A DNA stretch of 64,000 nucleotides from Psychrobacter sp. NG254 (GTDB lineage: Bacteria > Pseudomonadota > Gammaproteobacteria > Pseudomonadales > Moraxellaceae), in assembly GCF_015277735.1 (NCBI RefSeq), contig NZ_JADHDA010000001.1, positions 434,001 through 498,000 of the forward strand, written 5' to 3'. Numbering within the stretch: position 1 is the stretch's first letter; every line of letters begins with the position of its first letter. The position numbers were made by a program, and so were the translations under genes. The notes under the pieces were generated by a model that saw only the letters and a program-made list of their open reading frames with translations, was not told where the DNA came from and did no database searches. Below are positions 1-9,083 of this stretch, one piece after another.

Positions 1-118
1 TTTCATCTTCAGCCAATGTTTTGATCGCCATGACCAAGTTGTTTTTTTCGATCATCATCATGACCGCTTTTGGCAGCTTTGCATTGACTATTTTTGAGCT
101 GGGGTCAGAGTTAAACAT
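1..118 (-). CDS. Small hypothetical protein, N-terminal part only
   Basis: An open frame starts at ATG 118 and runs off the left edge of the window, giving 39 residues that begin MFNSDPSSKIVNAKLP and continue MMMIEKNNLVMAIKTLAEDE. The pattern of a short helix followed by I-E-x-x-N-x-x-x-A-I-K-x-L weakly recalls small proteins related to the ribosomal L7/L12 C-terminal fold, but the fragment is too short to assign. It is transcribed away from ppa's terminator, in the same direction as ppa. Function unknown. Confidence 0.5.
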   Translation of the reverse strand, partial: MFNSDPSSKIVNAKLPKAVMMMIEKNNLVMAIKTLAEDE

Positions 119-220
119 GATTGTCCTTATGACAGCATAAAGGTGTGAGTAGATAATTAGCCTAGTGCTAGATAGTATGGTTATTCATTATAACCATTTT
201 ATATCAGAAAAATTCAAGCA

Positions 221-258
221 AAAAAATACCGCAATCATAATCATGACTGCGGTATTTT
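221..258 (-). terminator. Rho-independent terminator of ppa
   Basis: Stem AATACCGCA / TGCGGTATT with an extended ATCAT/ATGA part. It is followed on the minus strand by a run of T, about 40 nt after the ppa stop codon. Confidence 0.8.
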
Positions 259-298
259 AATATCTATCTTATCAGTATTTCTGCCAATCTTTGATAAA

Positions 299-829
299 TT
301 ATAGATCTTTCCAACGTTGGATAGATTTTTTGATTACTTCTTTGGCTTCTGCAACATCATCCCAAGACTCAACCACTGTGCTACCTGGCTTTTTCAGATC
401 TTTGTAATGGCTGAAGTGGTATTCTAACTGGTTGATTAGCTGTTTTGGTAGATCGGCTAGGCTGTTGTAAGCATTACCAGTGTCACGGTCGTCAGCAGGT
501 ACGACAACGATTTTGTCATCTACTTCGCCATCATCGACAAACTTCATAACGCCGATTACTTTGGCTTTTAAGAAGATACCAGTCGGTAAAGGCTGCTCAG
601 TTAGCAACAATACATCTAACTCATCGCCATCTTCGTCAAGGGTTTGCGGGATAAAGCCATAGTTGCAAGGCTTAGCAAAAATCTGTGGATCAATACGATC
701 AAGCTCAAATACGGCTAGCTCGCGATTCCATTCGATTTTGTGGCTGCTACCAGCTGGAATTTCTACGACTACGTTGATGATGCCGCCATCTACGTCGCCT
801 GCGTCTAGAATTTTATTAAAATCTGCCAT
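299..829 (-). CDS. ppa: Inorganic pyrophosphatase (family I)
   Basis: Cytoplasmic enzyme that hydrolyses pyrophosphate to two phosphates with Mg2+, pulling biosynthetic reactions forward. The 176-residue product has exactly the usual length of the E. coli enzyme. The PPase signature D-G-D-E-L-D lies at residues 67-72, preceded by the substrate-pocket segment KPCNYGFIPQT, with a further acidic metal-binding stretch PADDRDT near residue 104. I chose ATG 829 (MADFNKIL) because GGAG lies 6 nt upstream; an in-frame TTG at 841 would add four residues and has no such site. It is monocistronic, with its own terminator downstream. Assignment is firm. Confidence 0.96.
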   Translation of the reverse strand: MADFNKILDAGDVDGGIINVVVEIPAGSSHKIEWNRELAVFELDRIDPQIFAKPCNYGFIPQTLDEDGDELDVLLLTEQPLPTGIFLKAKVIGVMKFVDDGEVDDKIVVVPADDRDTGNAYNSLADLPKQLINQLEYHFSHYKDLKKPGSTVVESWDDVAEAKEVIKKSIQRWKDL

Positions 830-1022
830 AAAATACTCCAATTTTCTTTTGTTTTAAGTGTTTGAATAGTCAATGATAGTCAAAGTGTTGAGCTGGGAGA
901 CTAGCAAAAGGATTGCAGCACCCGATTTGTACTGCATGCGATTATAGCAAGTTTGATGCAAATTTTCTCATAATGCTTAGTCTAAGCGCGCAAGAGATTA
1001 TGCAAAAATGGACTCAGAGCAT

Positions 1023-1856
1023 TTATTGGGGCGCGATTGCTCGTAACTCAATCAGTCCAGCGTGACGTTTGGCAATATTATCAACCAGCTTCTGAGTCAC
1101 TTGCTCATAGCTCAAAGCGTTGCTTATCTGTTGAGTGTTTTGTGCACTTGGCGCTTTTTGCATCGATACAAAGTCAGACAGACGCAGCATTTGCATCCCT
1201 GCATAACCGCAAGGATTGATGGCGTTAAAAGCGGCCAAATCACAATTTAGATTGATTGCAATACCATGATAACTAAAGCCATGCTTAATCTTAAAGCCTA
1301 GAGAGGCCATCTTGCCTAGCATGATTTTATCATCAACAGGTATGTCGTTGGTTTGCGTGTCGGTACTGCTATCTGATTCAGGGATATCTGAATACAAGTA
1401 AACCCCTGGCGCATCACGACGAGCATGGGCACTGAAACGAGCACTGTCAGATAGAGGCATGCTATATAAGCACTCGTTAATGACATCCTCGATGGCTTGT
1501 TCGGCATGAGAGACTAGATTGCGTACGCTCCATTTGAGACTATTCAAATCAAACAACCAGTAAAGCACCAGTTGCCCGTGTCCGTGCCATGTGACTTGAC
1601 CACCGCGATCAGTCTTGATAATAGGGGTATTAGTGCGCTGTAATATGTGCTCTTCTTTGCCCGCTTGCCCAAGTGTGTAAACGTCATTGTGATCAACAAT
1701 CCACAATTCATCAGGTGTGCGGACACCTTGCTCTTTTTTTAAAACAATACGCTCAAGCGTACGCTCAAGCATTGCATCGTGAGTCGGGTTATAGTCAGCT
1801 GCTGATAGGGATTTACTGATCAGCATATCGTTAAGCGGCTGTGTGGCATTTTGCAT
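1023..1856 (-). CDS. lipB: Octanoyl-[acyl carrier protein]:protein octanoyltransferase
   Basis: Transfers octanoyl groups from acyl carrier protein to the lipoyl domains of 2-oxoacid dehydrogenases and the glycine cleavage H protein, the first step of lipoate synthesis. The 277-residue product shows the family motif RGGQVTWHGHGQLVLY (residues 84-99), the catalytic lysine in GKMASLG (K182) and the acyl-thioester cysteine in NPCGYAG (C216). Between GVY and the catalytic lysine sits a polar insert of about 20 residues (D/S/T-rich) that shorter homologues lack. ATG 1856 begins MQNATQPL; the frame is open upstream to 1934 but that part looks like a non-conserved hydrophobic extension. No strong ribosome binding site is visible. 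lipA is not adjacent. Confidence 0.93.
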   Translation of the reverse strand: MQNATQPLNDMLISKSLSAADYNPTHDAMLERTLERIVLKKEQGVRTPDELWIVDHNDVYTLGQAGKEEHILQRTNTPIIKTDRGGQVTWHGHGQLVLYWLFDLNSLKWSVRNLVSHAEQAIEDVINECLYSMPLSDSARFSAHARRDAPGVYLYSDIPESDSSTDTQTNDIPVDDKIMLGKMASLGFKIKHGFSYHGIAINLNCDLAAFNAINPCGYAGMQMLRLSDFVSMQKAPSAQNTQQISNALSYEQVTQKLVDNIAKRHAGLIELRAIAPQ

Positions 1857-2265
1857 AAGGGTGTCTGTCTTATTGTTATTGAGTATAGAGATAAAGATAA
1901 ATACTACTGATAGGCAGTGTAGCAGTTTTGACACCTATCACTCAAAACTATTGCTCAAGTTATGGCCTAAAGCATCGTTCGATTCGTTGACCAAAGCCAT
2001 ATAGTGGATAGTACATATCCTATAACACGCCCTAATATATAATGACCTGATATAACAGGTTAGGCCTCCACAAGCACAGACGCAGCAGTCGACCAAAGAT
2101 GCTGTTCATTGAGTGGGTGATGCGCTACATTAAAGTATGATGAATGGAATCTGAGTAGGACGCGACTTTTTAAAATAAGCTCCTATTCTAGGGTCAGGAT
2201 ATGCCAACAAACCGCGCACCCTAATATACCCAATTGATGCCAATAAATACGACAAGGAAGAACAA
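1857..2265. other. Intergenic region between lipB and the aldehyde dehydrogenase
   Basis: About 400 bp without a convincing gene. It contains a small inverted repeat, GACCTG-x6-CAGGTT, near 2045-2062. At about 2024-2036, ACACGCCCTAAT matches the right end of the family A MITE and is probably a remnant. Divergent promoters for lipB and the downstream dehydrogenase should lie here, but I cannot place them with confidence. Confidence 0.4.
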
Positions 2266-3744
2266 ATGACAGACAGCAATCAACATATCCATGATCAGGC
2301 GTTAACCGGTACAAGCCTTGCACGTTTGCCCGAAGCCCTAAGTACCGCCACGACGATTGATGAGATGAAAGCGCAGTTCTCGCGCTTGCAAGCACTGAGC
2401 CGTACGCAGCCGATAAACGATTGGCAAACTCGTGAAAACCAGCTCGATAACCTAGAGATCATGCTCAGCGATAACCAAGAGAGTTTTGCCACAGCGATCA
2501 GCGCAGATTTTGGCTATCGTAGCCAGTCAGAGACTCAGTTTGCTGAGCTGTTTCCTAGTTTTACAGGCATCAGTCACGCCAAAAAACACGGTAAAAAATG
2601 GATGAAGCCGCATCGTGCGCCTATTTCTGCCCTATATATGCCAGCCCATAATGAAATTCAGCCACAGCCACTAGGGGTGGTTGGTATCATGGTTCCTTGG
2701 AACTATCCACTGTTTTTGGCGATTGGACCCATGATTGATGCGCTCACCGCAGGCAATCGCATCATGGTAAAAATGAGTGAAGCCGCGCCGCAATTTGCTC
2801 AGACATTCGCTGATGCGATAGCGCGTTATTTTTCGCCAGATATGATCTGTGTGGTATTGGGTGAGGTTGATATTGCGGCCGCCTTTAGTGAGTTGCCGTT
2901 TGACCACCTATTATATACAGGCTCTACTGCAGTAGGTAAGAAAGTCATGGCCGCTGCTGCACCGAACCTAACACCCGTGACGCTAGAATTGGGTGGTAAG
3001 TCACCAGTGATCGTATTAGACGACGCCAATCTAGAGTCTGTGGTCAATCGTGTGATGATGGGCAAGACATTAAATGCTGGTCAAACCTGTATTGCCCCTG
3101 ACTATGTATTAATTCCGCGCCAATATCACGAGCAGTTTATTCACTTAGCAACAGAGTGGATGACAAAGCACTATCCTAATATTGAAAGCAACCCTGACTA
3201 CTCACGCATCATCAATGGTGAGCAGTTCAAACGGGTCAAAGGCTACCTAGATGCATTATCAGCTGAGGAAGTACATGCCCTCACAGCGGTTGAATCAGAT
3301 ATAGAGACACGTCTGATGCCGCCAGTGATTGTATGTGAGCCTGCTCCTGATAGCGATGTGATGCAAAACGAGATTTTTGCCCCGATTTTGCCGCTTATGC
3401 ATTATGAGACACTTGATGAGGCGATTGCGTTTGTGAATGCACGTCCACGACCATTAGCCTTATACATTTTCGGTGATAACTATGGTGGTATCGAAAAAGT
3501 GCGTAATAACACTGTCTCTGGTGGTCTATGTATCAATGAGGTTTTGATACATGTGGCTCAGCATGATTTACCGTTTGGCGGTGTCGGTGAATCAGGTACG
3601 GGTGTTTACCATGGTAAGGATGGATTTGAGCGTTTAAGCCATATGAAGCCAGTGTTTGTTCAGTCTAAACTAAACGGACTGAACCTCTTATTACCCCCTT
3701 ATGGTGGACTGTTTAAAAAAGCCATGGCGCTGTTTTTAAAATAG
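2266..3744 (+). CDS. Coniferyl-aldehyde-dehydrogenase-like NAD(P)+ aldehyde dehydrogenase
   Basis: Oxidises an aldehyde to the carboxylic acid with NAD(P)+. The 492-residue protein is of the ALDH3/coniferyl aldehyde dehydrogenase type: GVVGIMVPWNYP (residues 137-148) in the cofactor domain, catalytic glutamate E241 in ELGGKSP, nucleophile C275 in AGQTCIAPDY, and a late NEVLIHVAQHDLPFGGVG block. The hydrophobic C-terminus (LNLLLPPYGGLF, then AMALFLK) resembles the membrane-associating tails of fatty-aldehyde members, so the true substrate may be a long-chain or aromatic aldehyde. GGAAG lies shortly before ATG 2266. It stands alone, with a terminator about 100 bp downstream. Confidence 0.88.
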   Translation: MTDSNQHIHDQALTGTSLARLPEALSTATTIDEMKAQFSRLQALSRTQPINDWQTRENQLDNLEIMLSDNQESFATAISADFGYRSQSETQFAELFPSFTGISHAKKHGKKWMKPHRAPISALYMPAHNEIQPQPLGVVGIMVPWNYPLFLAIGPMIDALTAGNRIMVKMSEAAPQFAQTFADAIARYFSPDMICVVLGEVDIAAAFSELPFDHLLYTGSTAVGKKVMAAAAPNLTPVTLELGGKSPVIVLDDANLESVVNRVMMGKTLNAGQTCIAPDYVLIPRQYHEQFIHLATEWMTKHYPNIESNPDYSRIINGEQFKRVKGYLDALSAEEVHALTAVESDIETRLMPPVIVCEPAPDSDVMQNEIFAPILPLMHYETLDEAIAFVNARPRPLALYIFGDNYGGIEKVRNNTVSGGLCINEVLIHVAQHDLPFGGVGESGTGVYHGKDGFERLSHMKPVFVQSKLNGLNLLLPPYGGLFKKAMALFLK

Positions 3745-3845
3745 CCATTGAACGATATCGGATTTAGAGTGAGCAGTTTATACGCATATGACTTGCAACA
3801 GTTCTAGGACTAGTCATTGAGTTAGTGTCAGCAATAGCGTGATCG

Positions 3846-3877
3846 ATAGCACTTATGCATATAAGTGCTATTTTTTT
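3846..3877 (+). terminator. Rho-independent terminator of the aldehyde dehydrogenase gene
   Basis: A perfect 11-bp stem ATAGCACTTAT / ATAAGTGCTAT with loop GCAT, followed by seven T. It lies within the 413-bp gap 3745-4158, which otherwise shows no gene. The gap also contains TTAGGGTCAGGTTTTTATTC near 3926, which resembles part of a possible MITE relic at 31497. Confidence 0.9.
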
Positions 3878-4158
3878 GTCTACGACATCGCGTATCGGAT
3901 GCTATGTCAAAATAAAGCATCATTAGGGTCAGGTTTTTATTCTTACGACAGAGCTGTTATCTACTCTCATAACTGACAAATAAGCATTTGTCATGACTCT
4001 GATAAATCGCTACACTTTGTAGTAAGTCTACACAACAGTAAGTAATCTTTGAATAAGCTAGGGATGTCATCGATGGATATGACATCGTAGGATCTATATT
4101 GAAACTTACTTTGTGAACCAGCCTTTTATGCGATATAAAACAAAAAATAGGACAGCGC

Positions 4159-6099
4159 ATGCGCCAATGGATTGCTTTAAGTTTACTGTGCATGAGTGCG
4201 TTGCTGCTGCCTGTATCGGCATCAGCGGCTTGTGACTCGCCCATCAAATTTGGGGCACTGACATGGGAGAGTGGCCAATTTATCTCAGGTGTGCTCAAAT
4301 ATATCGTAGAAGATGGCTATGGCTGTACGATTGAGGAAGTACCTGGAGCAGGGCCTGCATTGGATACTGCGCTGTCACAAAATGACATTCAGGTGATTGG
4401 TGAGCAGTGGATTGGGCGTTCTCCTATCATGGAGCAAGCGATTGAACAAAACAAAGTGGCCGTCATTGGAGATACGCTAAAAGGCGGGGCGACCCAAGGG
4501 TGGTATGTCCCGCGTTATGTGCTAGAGGAAAACCCAGGTCTGCGCCGCTATCAAGATTTGCCAAAATATGCTGAGCTGTTTAAAGACCCTGAAGATCCAA
4601 ATAAATCACGTTTTATGAACTGTCCAACTGGTTGGACGTGCGAGATATTCAATACACGATTGCTCAAAACCACAGGTTTAGAGCGCGTTTTTAATAACGT
4701 TCACCCGGGCACAGGGGCTGCGCTTGATGCCGAGATTTCATCGGCTTTTGAGCAGCATAAGCCACTATTATTTTACTACTGGCAGCCTACAGGTCTGATG
4801 GCAAAGTATGATTTTGCGCCATTGGGTTTTCCAGCTCATAACGACGCCTGTTGGCAGGATTTGTTACTAGCAGAGGGTACTATGGATTGTGTCTCTGGAT
4901 TCCCTGTATCGCCTTTAGGTATTGCAGTCTCTACGCCATTTATTGAGTCTAATCCTGAGCTGGCGAATGTCTTCAAAAAAATACAGTTTACTTCTGATGA
5001 GCTCAATGGCGCTATCTTAGAGATGAGCGAAAGCAAACGTAGCGGTGACGAGCAAGCATTGGTGTTTTTGCGTGAGAACCCGAATGTTTGGCAAGGATGG
5101 TTGACCGATGAGGCTGCTACCAATCTTGCGGCGAAGTTAGGTATCAGCTTAACAGGCGATGCTATCGACAATACGGCTTTTAATAATAACTCTGCCAATG
5201 ATAATCAACTCGGCCTCGCATCAAGCTTTCCTTTATGGTCACTTGAGACTCCTCTCAATAACGCTTTAGCAAGCGTCGTCCAAAACTATGGGGGTGTATT
5301 CCGTACTATCAGTACCATGGCACTCACATATCTATTGCTACCTATTGAGCGGTTGTTAACCGCTATCCCGCCTTGGCTGATTATTGCATTTGTGACTGTG
5401 CTTGGTTGGTTTGGTGTCCGCAAGATTTGGTTTGCGCTGGCATGCGGTGCAGGATTGTTTTTGATTGGAGCATTTGGCTTATGGGGTGCATTGATTGATA
5501 CGTTGGCATTGCTCATCGTCTCGGTGCTGGTCACCATCGTGATGGGTATTCCTATCGGTATTGCGATGTCAAGCAGCCAGCTGCTGCGCAAAGTGGTGAC
5601 GCCTGTACTGGATGTCATGCAGACCATGCCAAGCTTTGTATATCTGATACCCGTGCTCATGCTGTTTGGCATTGGCAAAGTGCCTGCGCTATTTGCCACA
5701 ATTATTTATGCCTTGCCGCCACTGATTCGCCTCACGATGTTGGGTATCACGCAAGTCAATCATGAGATGGTAGAGGCGGGTCGCTCATTTGGTAGCACTC
5801 ATATGCAGCTGCTTATCTGGATTAAGTTACCACAGGCATTGCCCAGTATCATGGCGGGTGTTAATCAAGCGGTAATGATGTCGCTCTCTATGGTCGTACT
5901 GGCCTCGATGATTGGTGCCCCTGGTCTGGGTGAAGATGTGTTGCAATCCATCCAAACGCTCAATATCGGTCAAGGTCTACAAGCGGGTACAGCCATCGTT
6001 ATCGTTGCCATTATTATCGACCGTATCACCCAAGCGTTTGGTCAAGGCAAGCGTGCCCGCCAAAAAACCATTCAAGCAGGCAAACGTCCGATTGGGTAA
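4159..6099 (+). CDS. Glycine betaine/choline-type ABC importer: substrate-binding protein fused to permease
   Basis: Single polypeptide of 646 residues combining the ProX-like ligand-binding part and the ProW-like permease of a compatible-solute ABC importer. A Sec signal peptide spans residues 1-23 (SASA cleavage region before ACDSP). The OpuAC-type binding domain covers about 24-330 and includes Trp-rich segments such as VIGEQWIGRSP and LLFYYWQPTG, as expected for a quaternary-ammonium cage. From about 385 to 635 there are several membrane spans and the EAA loop EAGRSFGSTHMQLLIWIKLP that contacts the ATPase. With a cleaved signal, the N-terminal domain would be periplasmic and tethered to the permease. 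The ATPase gene follows 65 bp downstream. Substrate is inferred from the family; osmoprotection is the likely role. Confidence 0.9.
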   Translation: MRQWIALSLLCMSALLLPVSASAACDSPIKFGALTWESGQFISGVLKYIVEDGYGCTIEEVPGAGPALDTALSQNDIQVIGEQWIGRSPIMEQAIEQNKVAVIGDTLKGGATQGWYVPRYVLEENPGLRRYQDLPKYAELFKDPEDPNKSRFMNCPTGWTCEIFNTRLLKTTGLERVFNNVHPGTGAALDAEISSAFEQHKPLLFYYWQPTGLMAKYDFAPLGFPAHNDACWQDLLLAEGTMDCVSGFPVSPLGIAVSTPFIESNPELANVFKKIQFTSDELNGAILEMSESKRSGDEQALVFLRENPNVWQGWLTDEAATNLAAKLGISLTGDAIDNTAFNNNSANDNQLGLASSFPLWSLETPLNNALASVVQNYGGVFRTISTMALTYLLLPIERLLTAIPPWLIIAFVTVLGWFGVRKIWFALACGAGLFLIGAFGLWGALIDTLALLIVSVLVTIVMGIPIGIAMSSSQLLRKVVTPVLDVMQTMPSFVYLIPVLMLFGIGKVPALFATIIYALPPLIRLTMLGITQVNHEMVEAGRSFGSTHMQLLIWIKLPQALPSIMAGVNQAVMMSLSMVVLASMIGAPGLGEDVLQSIQTLNIGQGLQAGTAIVIVAIIIDRITQAFGQGKRARQKTIQAGKRPIG

Positions 6100-6164
6100 G
6101 GTTTGTTTAGCGGTGACCATGCAAAGCTATAATAATAAAATCCACCTAAACAGTGAGAGTCATA

Positions 6165-7097
6165 ATGAGCCATATCCAGCTAAAAAATATCAGTAAGATT
6201 TATAATGCCACTCGTACGCAAGCGCAGTCTGCATTGGCACTATTGGCTGACGGTATGGATAGCATCGAGGTGAAAGCAAAAACGGGTTATTCGGTGGGTC
6301 TTTATGACATCAATCTGGACATCGAGGCGGGTGAAGTACATTGTATAATGGGGCTGTCAGGCTCTGGAAAATCTACGCTAGTACGCCATATTAATCGCTT
6401 GATTGATCCAACCAGTGGAGAGATATGGGTAGATACGGCGAGCAATACTAACGTTAAAGCTGGCAACAAATCTGGTAATAAGACAGACATCGACGCGACT
6501 GATTCTTCCCACATAGCCACTGATACACCAGCAATGGCTACTGCCACCAATGCTATTAATATTTTAGCGCTGAATGACAAACAGTTGCAGCAGTATCGTC
6601 AGCAATCGATCAGTATGGTCTTTCAGCATTTTGGTCTGGTGCCGCACATGACCGTCATACAAAACGTTGCTTATGGTCTACGTGTGTGTAAAATGAGTGT
6701 TAGCGAACGTCATGAAACGGCAAGACATTGGCTGAATGAGGTGGGGCTATCAAATGTAGAGGGTAGCTATCCGGATGAGCTGTCTGGTGGTATGCAGCAA
6801 CGTGTTGGACTGGCGCGTGCACTAGCAACAGACAACCCGATATTGTTGATGGATGAAGCATTCTCCGCCCTTGATCCGCTCATTCGCGCCCAACTACAAG
6901 AGCAACTGTTAGCGCTGCAAGATCGCCTAAACAAAACCATTGTCTTTATTACTCATGATATTGATGAGGCAGTCAAAGTAGGTCAGCGCATTAGTATTCT
7001 AAATGGTGGTCGTTTGATCCAAACAGGTACGGCACATGAGTTGCGTCATCACCCTGCAGACCGTTATGTCGAGCAGTTTATGAGCATAAAGTCATAA
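6165..7097 (+). CDS. Glycine betaine/choline-type ABC importer, ATP-binding protein
   Basis: ATPase partner of the upstream binding-protein/permease fusion. The 310-residue product has Walker A GLSGSGKST (63-71), a Q-loop at Q154, ABC signature LSGGMQQ (206-212), Walker B ILLMDE (226-231) and switch histidine H264 in ITHDIDEAV. Residues 91-131 are a low-complexity N/T/A/D-rich insert between the Walker A subdomain and the Q-loop. Unlike E. coli ProV (400 residues), it lacks C-terminal CBS domains, so osmosensing by CBS is not expected. ATG 6165 (MSHIQLKN) was chosen over the in-frame GTG at 6153 because it begins the conserved family start. Confidence 0.92.
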   Translation: MSHIQLKNISKIYNATRTQAQSALALLADGMDSIEVKAKTGYSVGLYDINLDIEAGEVHCIMGLSGSGKSTLVRHINRLIDPTSGEIWVDTASNTNVKAGNKSGNKTDIDATDSSHIATDTPAMATATNAINILALNDKQLQQYRQQSISMVFQHFGLVPHMTVIQNVAYGLRVCKMSVSERHETARHWLNEVGLSNVEGSYPDELSGGMQQRVGLARALATDNPILLMDEAFSALDPLIRAQLQEQLLALQDRLNKTIVFITHDIDEAVKVGQRISILNGGRLIQTGTAHELRHHPADRYVEQFMSIKS

Positions 7098-7111
7098 TTG
7101 GCATTGCTTAT

Positions 7112-7219
7112 TATAGTCAATCCTCTATAAAAGAGTGACAGCGTTAACCTCACTTGAAGTATCACATATACATCTGCGCTCGGTTGCCTTGACTCTCTTT
7201 TGAACTGAATCAACTATAG
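7112..7219 (+). repeat. MITE-like element, family B, copy 1
   Basis: About 108 bp with imperfect inverted ends beginning TATAGTCAATCC and ending GATTCAACTATA on the reverse view. The internal core contains GTTAACCTCA, GAAGTATCACATATACATCT and CGGTTGCC. Near-identical copies lie at 25404-25510 and, inverted, at 48550-48656; a divergent copy lies at 49747-49854. No coding capacity. It lies in the 380-bp gap between the ABC ATPase gene and pncB, where I see no other gene. Confidence 0.85.
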
Positions 7220-7477
7220 TGAAAAATCGATGAGTAGAGCATGTTCTAATGAAAGAGGTTAAGCCTTACTAGGTACAGACTATTTGCTGTTCTTATTGAG
7301 ATGCTATTTTGTGTCAATCATGCGCGAACTCTGAAATAAACCACAAACTTCGTTATACTTGACGGCTTATCGATACTTCATCATTTTTGGCTTTGTCTTA
7401 TTTGTTATCCATATATAACGTCGCTTGGTCTATCAGGTGACATCTATTTTTACTTTTGCACTTTTTAAGGCCATAGC

Positions 7478-8704
7478 ATGACCGCTACTTATGCACCTAT
7501 TATTACCTCATTGCTTGATAATGATTTGTACAAATTTACCATGCTACAAGCCATGCTACACCAGTTCCCGCAAACACATGGCGTCTATCGTTTTCGCTGC
7601 CGTAATAATAAAGACACCTCATACCCACTGGCGGATATTCAGCAGGATTTAGAGCAGCAAATAGACAGCCTGTGCGAGCTACGATTTTTGCCAGATGAGC
7701 TAGAATACCTGCGCAGTTTACGTTTTATTCGCTCAGATTTTGTCGATTATCTGGAGCTGTTTAAGCTAAAGCGCCGTTTTATCACGGTCAGTACGGATGA
7801 CAAAGGCCGCTTATCTATCGATATCGAAGGACCGATGATTCAGGCGATGTTCTTTGAAGTATTTGTACTGGCCATCGTTAACGAGCTTTATTTTAATGCA
7901 CTCTCCAGTGAGAGCGTGATTGCTGAGGGTCAGCATCGCCTTGATGAAAAAGTGGCGTTGCTGCATCAATATGCTGGCGAGCAGAAAAAAAATGGCCAAG
8001 ACAAACCGCCATTTATCGTGGCAGATTTTGGTACGCGTAGACGATTTAGCAGACGCTGGCAGGCCCATGTGGTCGAGACATTATATAAAGCCGAACCAAA
8101 AATTGTGAGTGGCACATCCAACGTCTATTTGGCTAAGCAGCTTGGAATGACACCGATAGGCACGATGGCGCATGAGTTTATGCAGGCTTTTCAGGCATTG
8201 GATGTGCGTTTGCGTGACTCACAAAAGGCCGCGCTGGAGTCATGGGTGCACGAGTACCGTGGCGACTTGGGCATCGCGCTGACAGATGTGGTTGGGATGG
8301 ATGCTTTCTTACGTGATTTTGATTTATATTTTGCCAAGCTGTTTGATGGGCTGCGTCATGACAGCGGTGACCCTTACATCTGGGGTGATAAGGCGATTGC
8401 CCATTATGAAAAGCTCAAGATAGACCCAAAGACCAAGATTCTGACCTTTAGTGATGGGCTAAATCTAGGAAAAGCGTGGGAGCTGCACCAATACTTTAAG
8501 GATCGCATTCGAACCAGTTTCGGTATTGGCACCAATCTCACCAACGATATGGGCATCACGCCGATTAATATTGTGCTGAAATTGGTGGAGTGCAATGGTC
8601 AGCCAGTGGCTAAGCTGTCTGATAGCCCCGGTAAGACCATGATCAATAACGACACGTATCTTGCCTATCTTCGTCAAGTGTTTGAGGTTGATGAGCCTGA
8701 GTAA
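7478..8704 (+). CDS. pncB: Nicotinate phosphoribosyltransferase
   Basis: Forms nicotinate mononucleotide from nicotinate, PRPP and ATP in the Preiss-Handler salvage route to NAD. The 408 residues match the usual bacterial length. Visible motifs are [11 protein letters not shown] at the N-terminus, DFGTRRRFS (about residue 186), [13 protein letters not shown] followed by PIGTMAHEF (region of the autophosphorylated histidine), and the phosphate-binding [17 protein letters not shown] 7478 begins [16 protein letters not shown], a normal start for the family. It is flanked upstream by a family B MITE and appears monocistronic. Confidence 0.95.
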   Translation: MTATYAPIITSLLDNDLYKFTMLQAMLHQFPQTHGVYRFRCRNNKDTSYPLADIQQDLEQQIDSLCELRFLPDELEYLRSLRFIRSDFVDYLELFKLKRRFITVSTDDKGRLSIDIEGPMIQAMFFEVFVLAIVNELYFNALSSESVIAEGQHRLDEKVALLHQYAGEQKKNGQDKPPFIVADFGTRRRFSRRWQAHVVETLYKAEPKIVSGTSNVYLAKQLGMTPIGTMAHEFMQAFQALDVRLRDSQKAALESWVHEYRGDLGIALTDVVGMDAFLRDFDLYFAKLFDGLRHDSGDPYIWGDKAIAHYEKLKIDPKTKILTFSDGLNLGKAWELHQYFKDRIRTSFGIGTNLTNDMGITPINIVLKLVECNGQPVAKLSDSPGKTMINNDTYLAYLRQVFEVDEPE

Positions 8705-8779
8705 ACGAAAGGCAGAGCCCAAATGAGCTTGATGCGCTTGGTTTGACTAATCAGCTGCTATCTAGTGGCAGGTTTTTAT

Positions 8780-9025
8780 TTAACTATCAATACTGCTAGT
8801 AGATTTTTCTTCGGCAAAGGCGGCGTCTAATGCTTGTTGTACGGCGTTGATACGGGTCTCGCAAACTCGATAAGCGGCAATAGACTCTTCGACCGTGGTC
8901 ATGAGATTGTCAATATCAGGCTCGTCTTGCTGCTGTAGTTCAGCGGCATTGGTTTTTAAAATATCGTAAGCCGCCTTAAAGGTCTTTGGGGCGGCTTTTT
9001 TGCGTCTGCGAGTTGTGGTTGTCAT
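8780..9025 (-). CDS. xseB: Exodeoxyribonuclease VII small subunit
   Basis: Small helical subunit of exonuclease VII, several copies of which bind the long coiled-coil arm of XseA and support single-strand DNA degradation. The 81 residues begin with a basic stretch (TTTRRRKKAAPKTFKAAYDIL) in place of the usual short N-terminus, then the family helix pair around DNLMTTVEESIAAYRVCETRINAVQQAL. It lies 58 bp downstream of xseA in the same direction, the standard pairing. Confidence 0.9.
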   Translation of the reverse strand: MTTTTRRRKKAAPKTFKAAYDILKTNAAELQQQDEPDIDNLMTTVEESIAAYRVCETRINAVQQALDAAFAEEKSTSSIDS

Positions 9026-9083
9026 AGAATTTCCTAATTTTTAAAGGTAAGTAAATCAGTAATCGTTAGATATTATTATGTGG

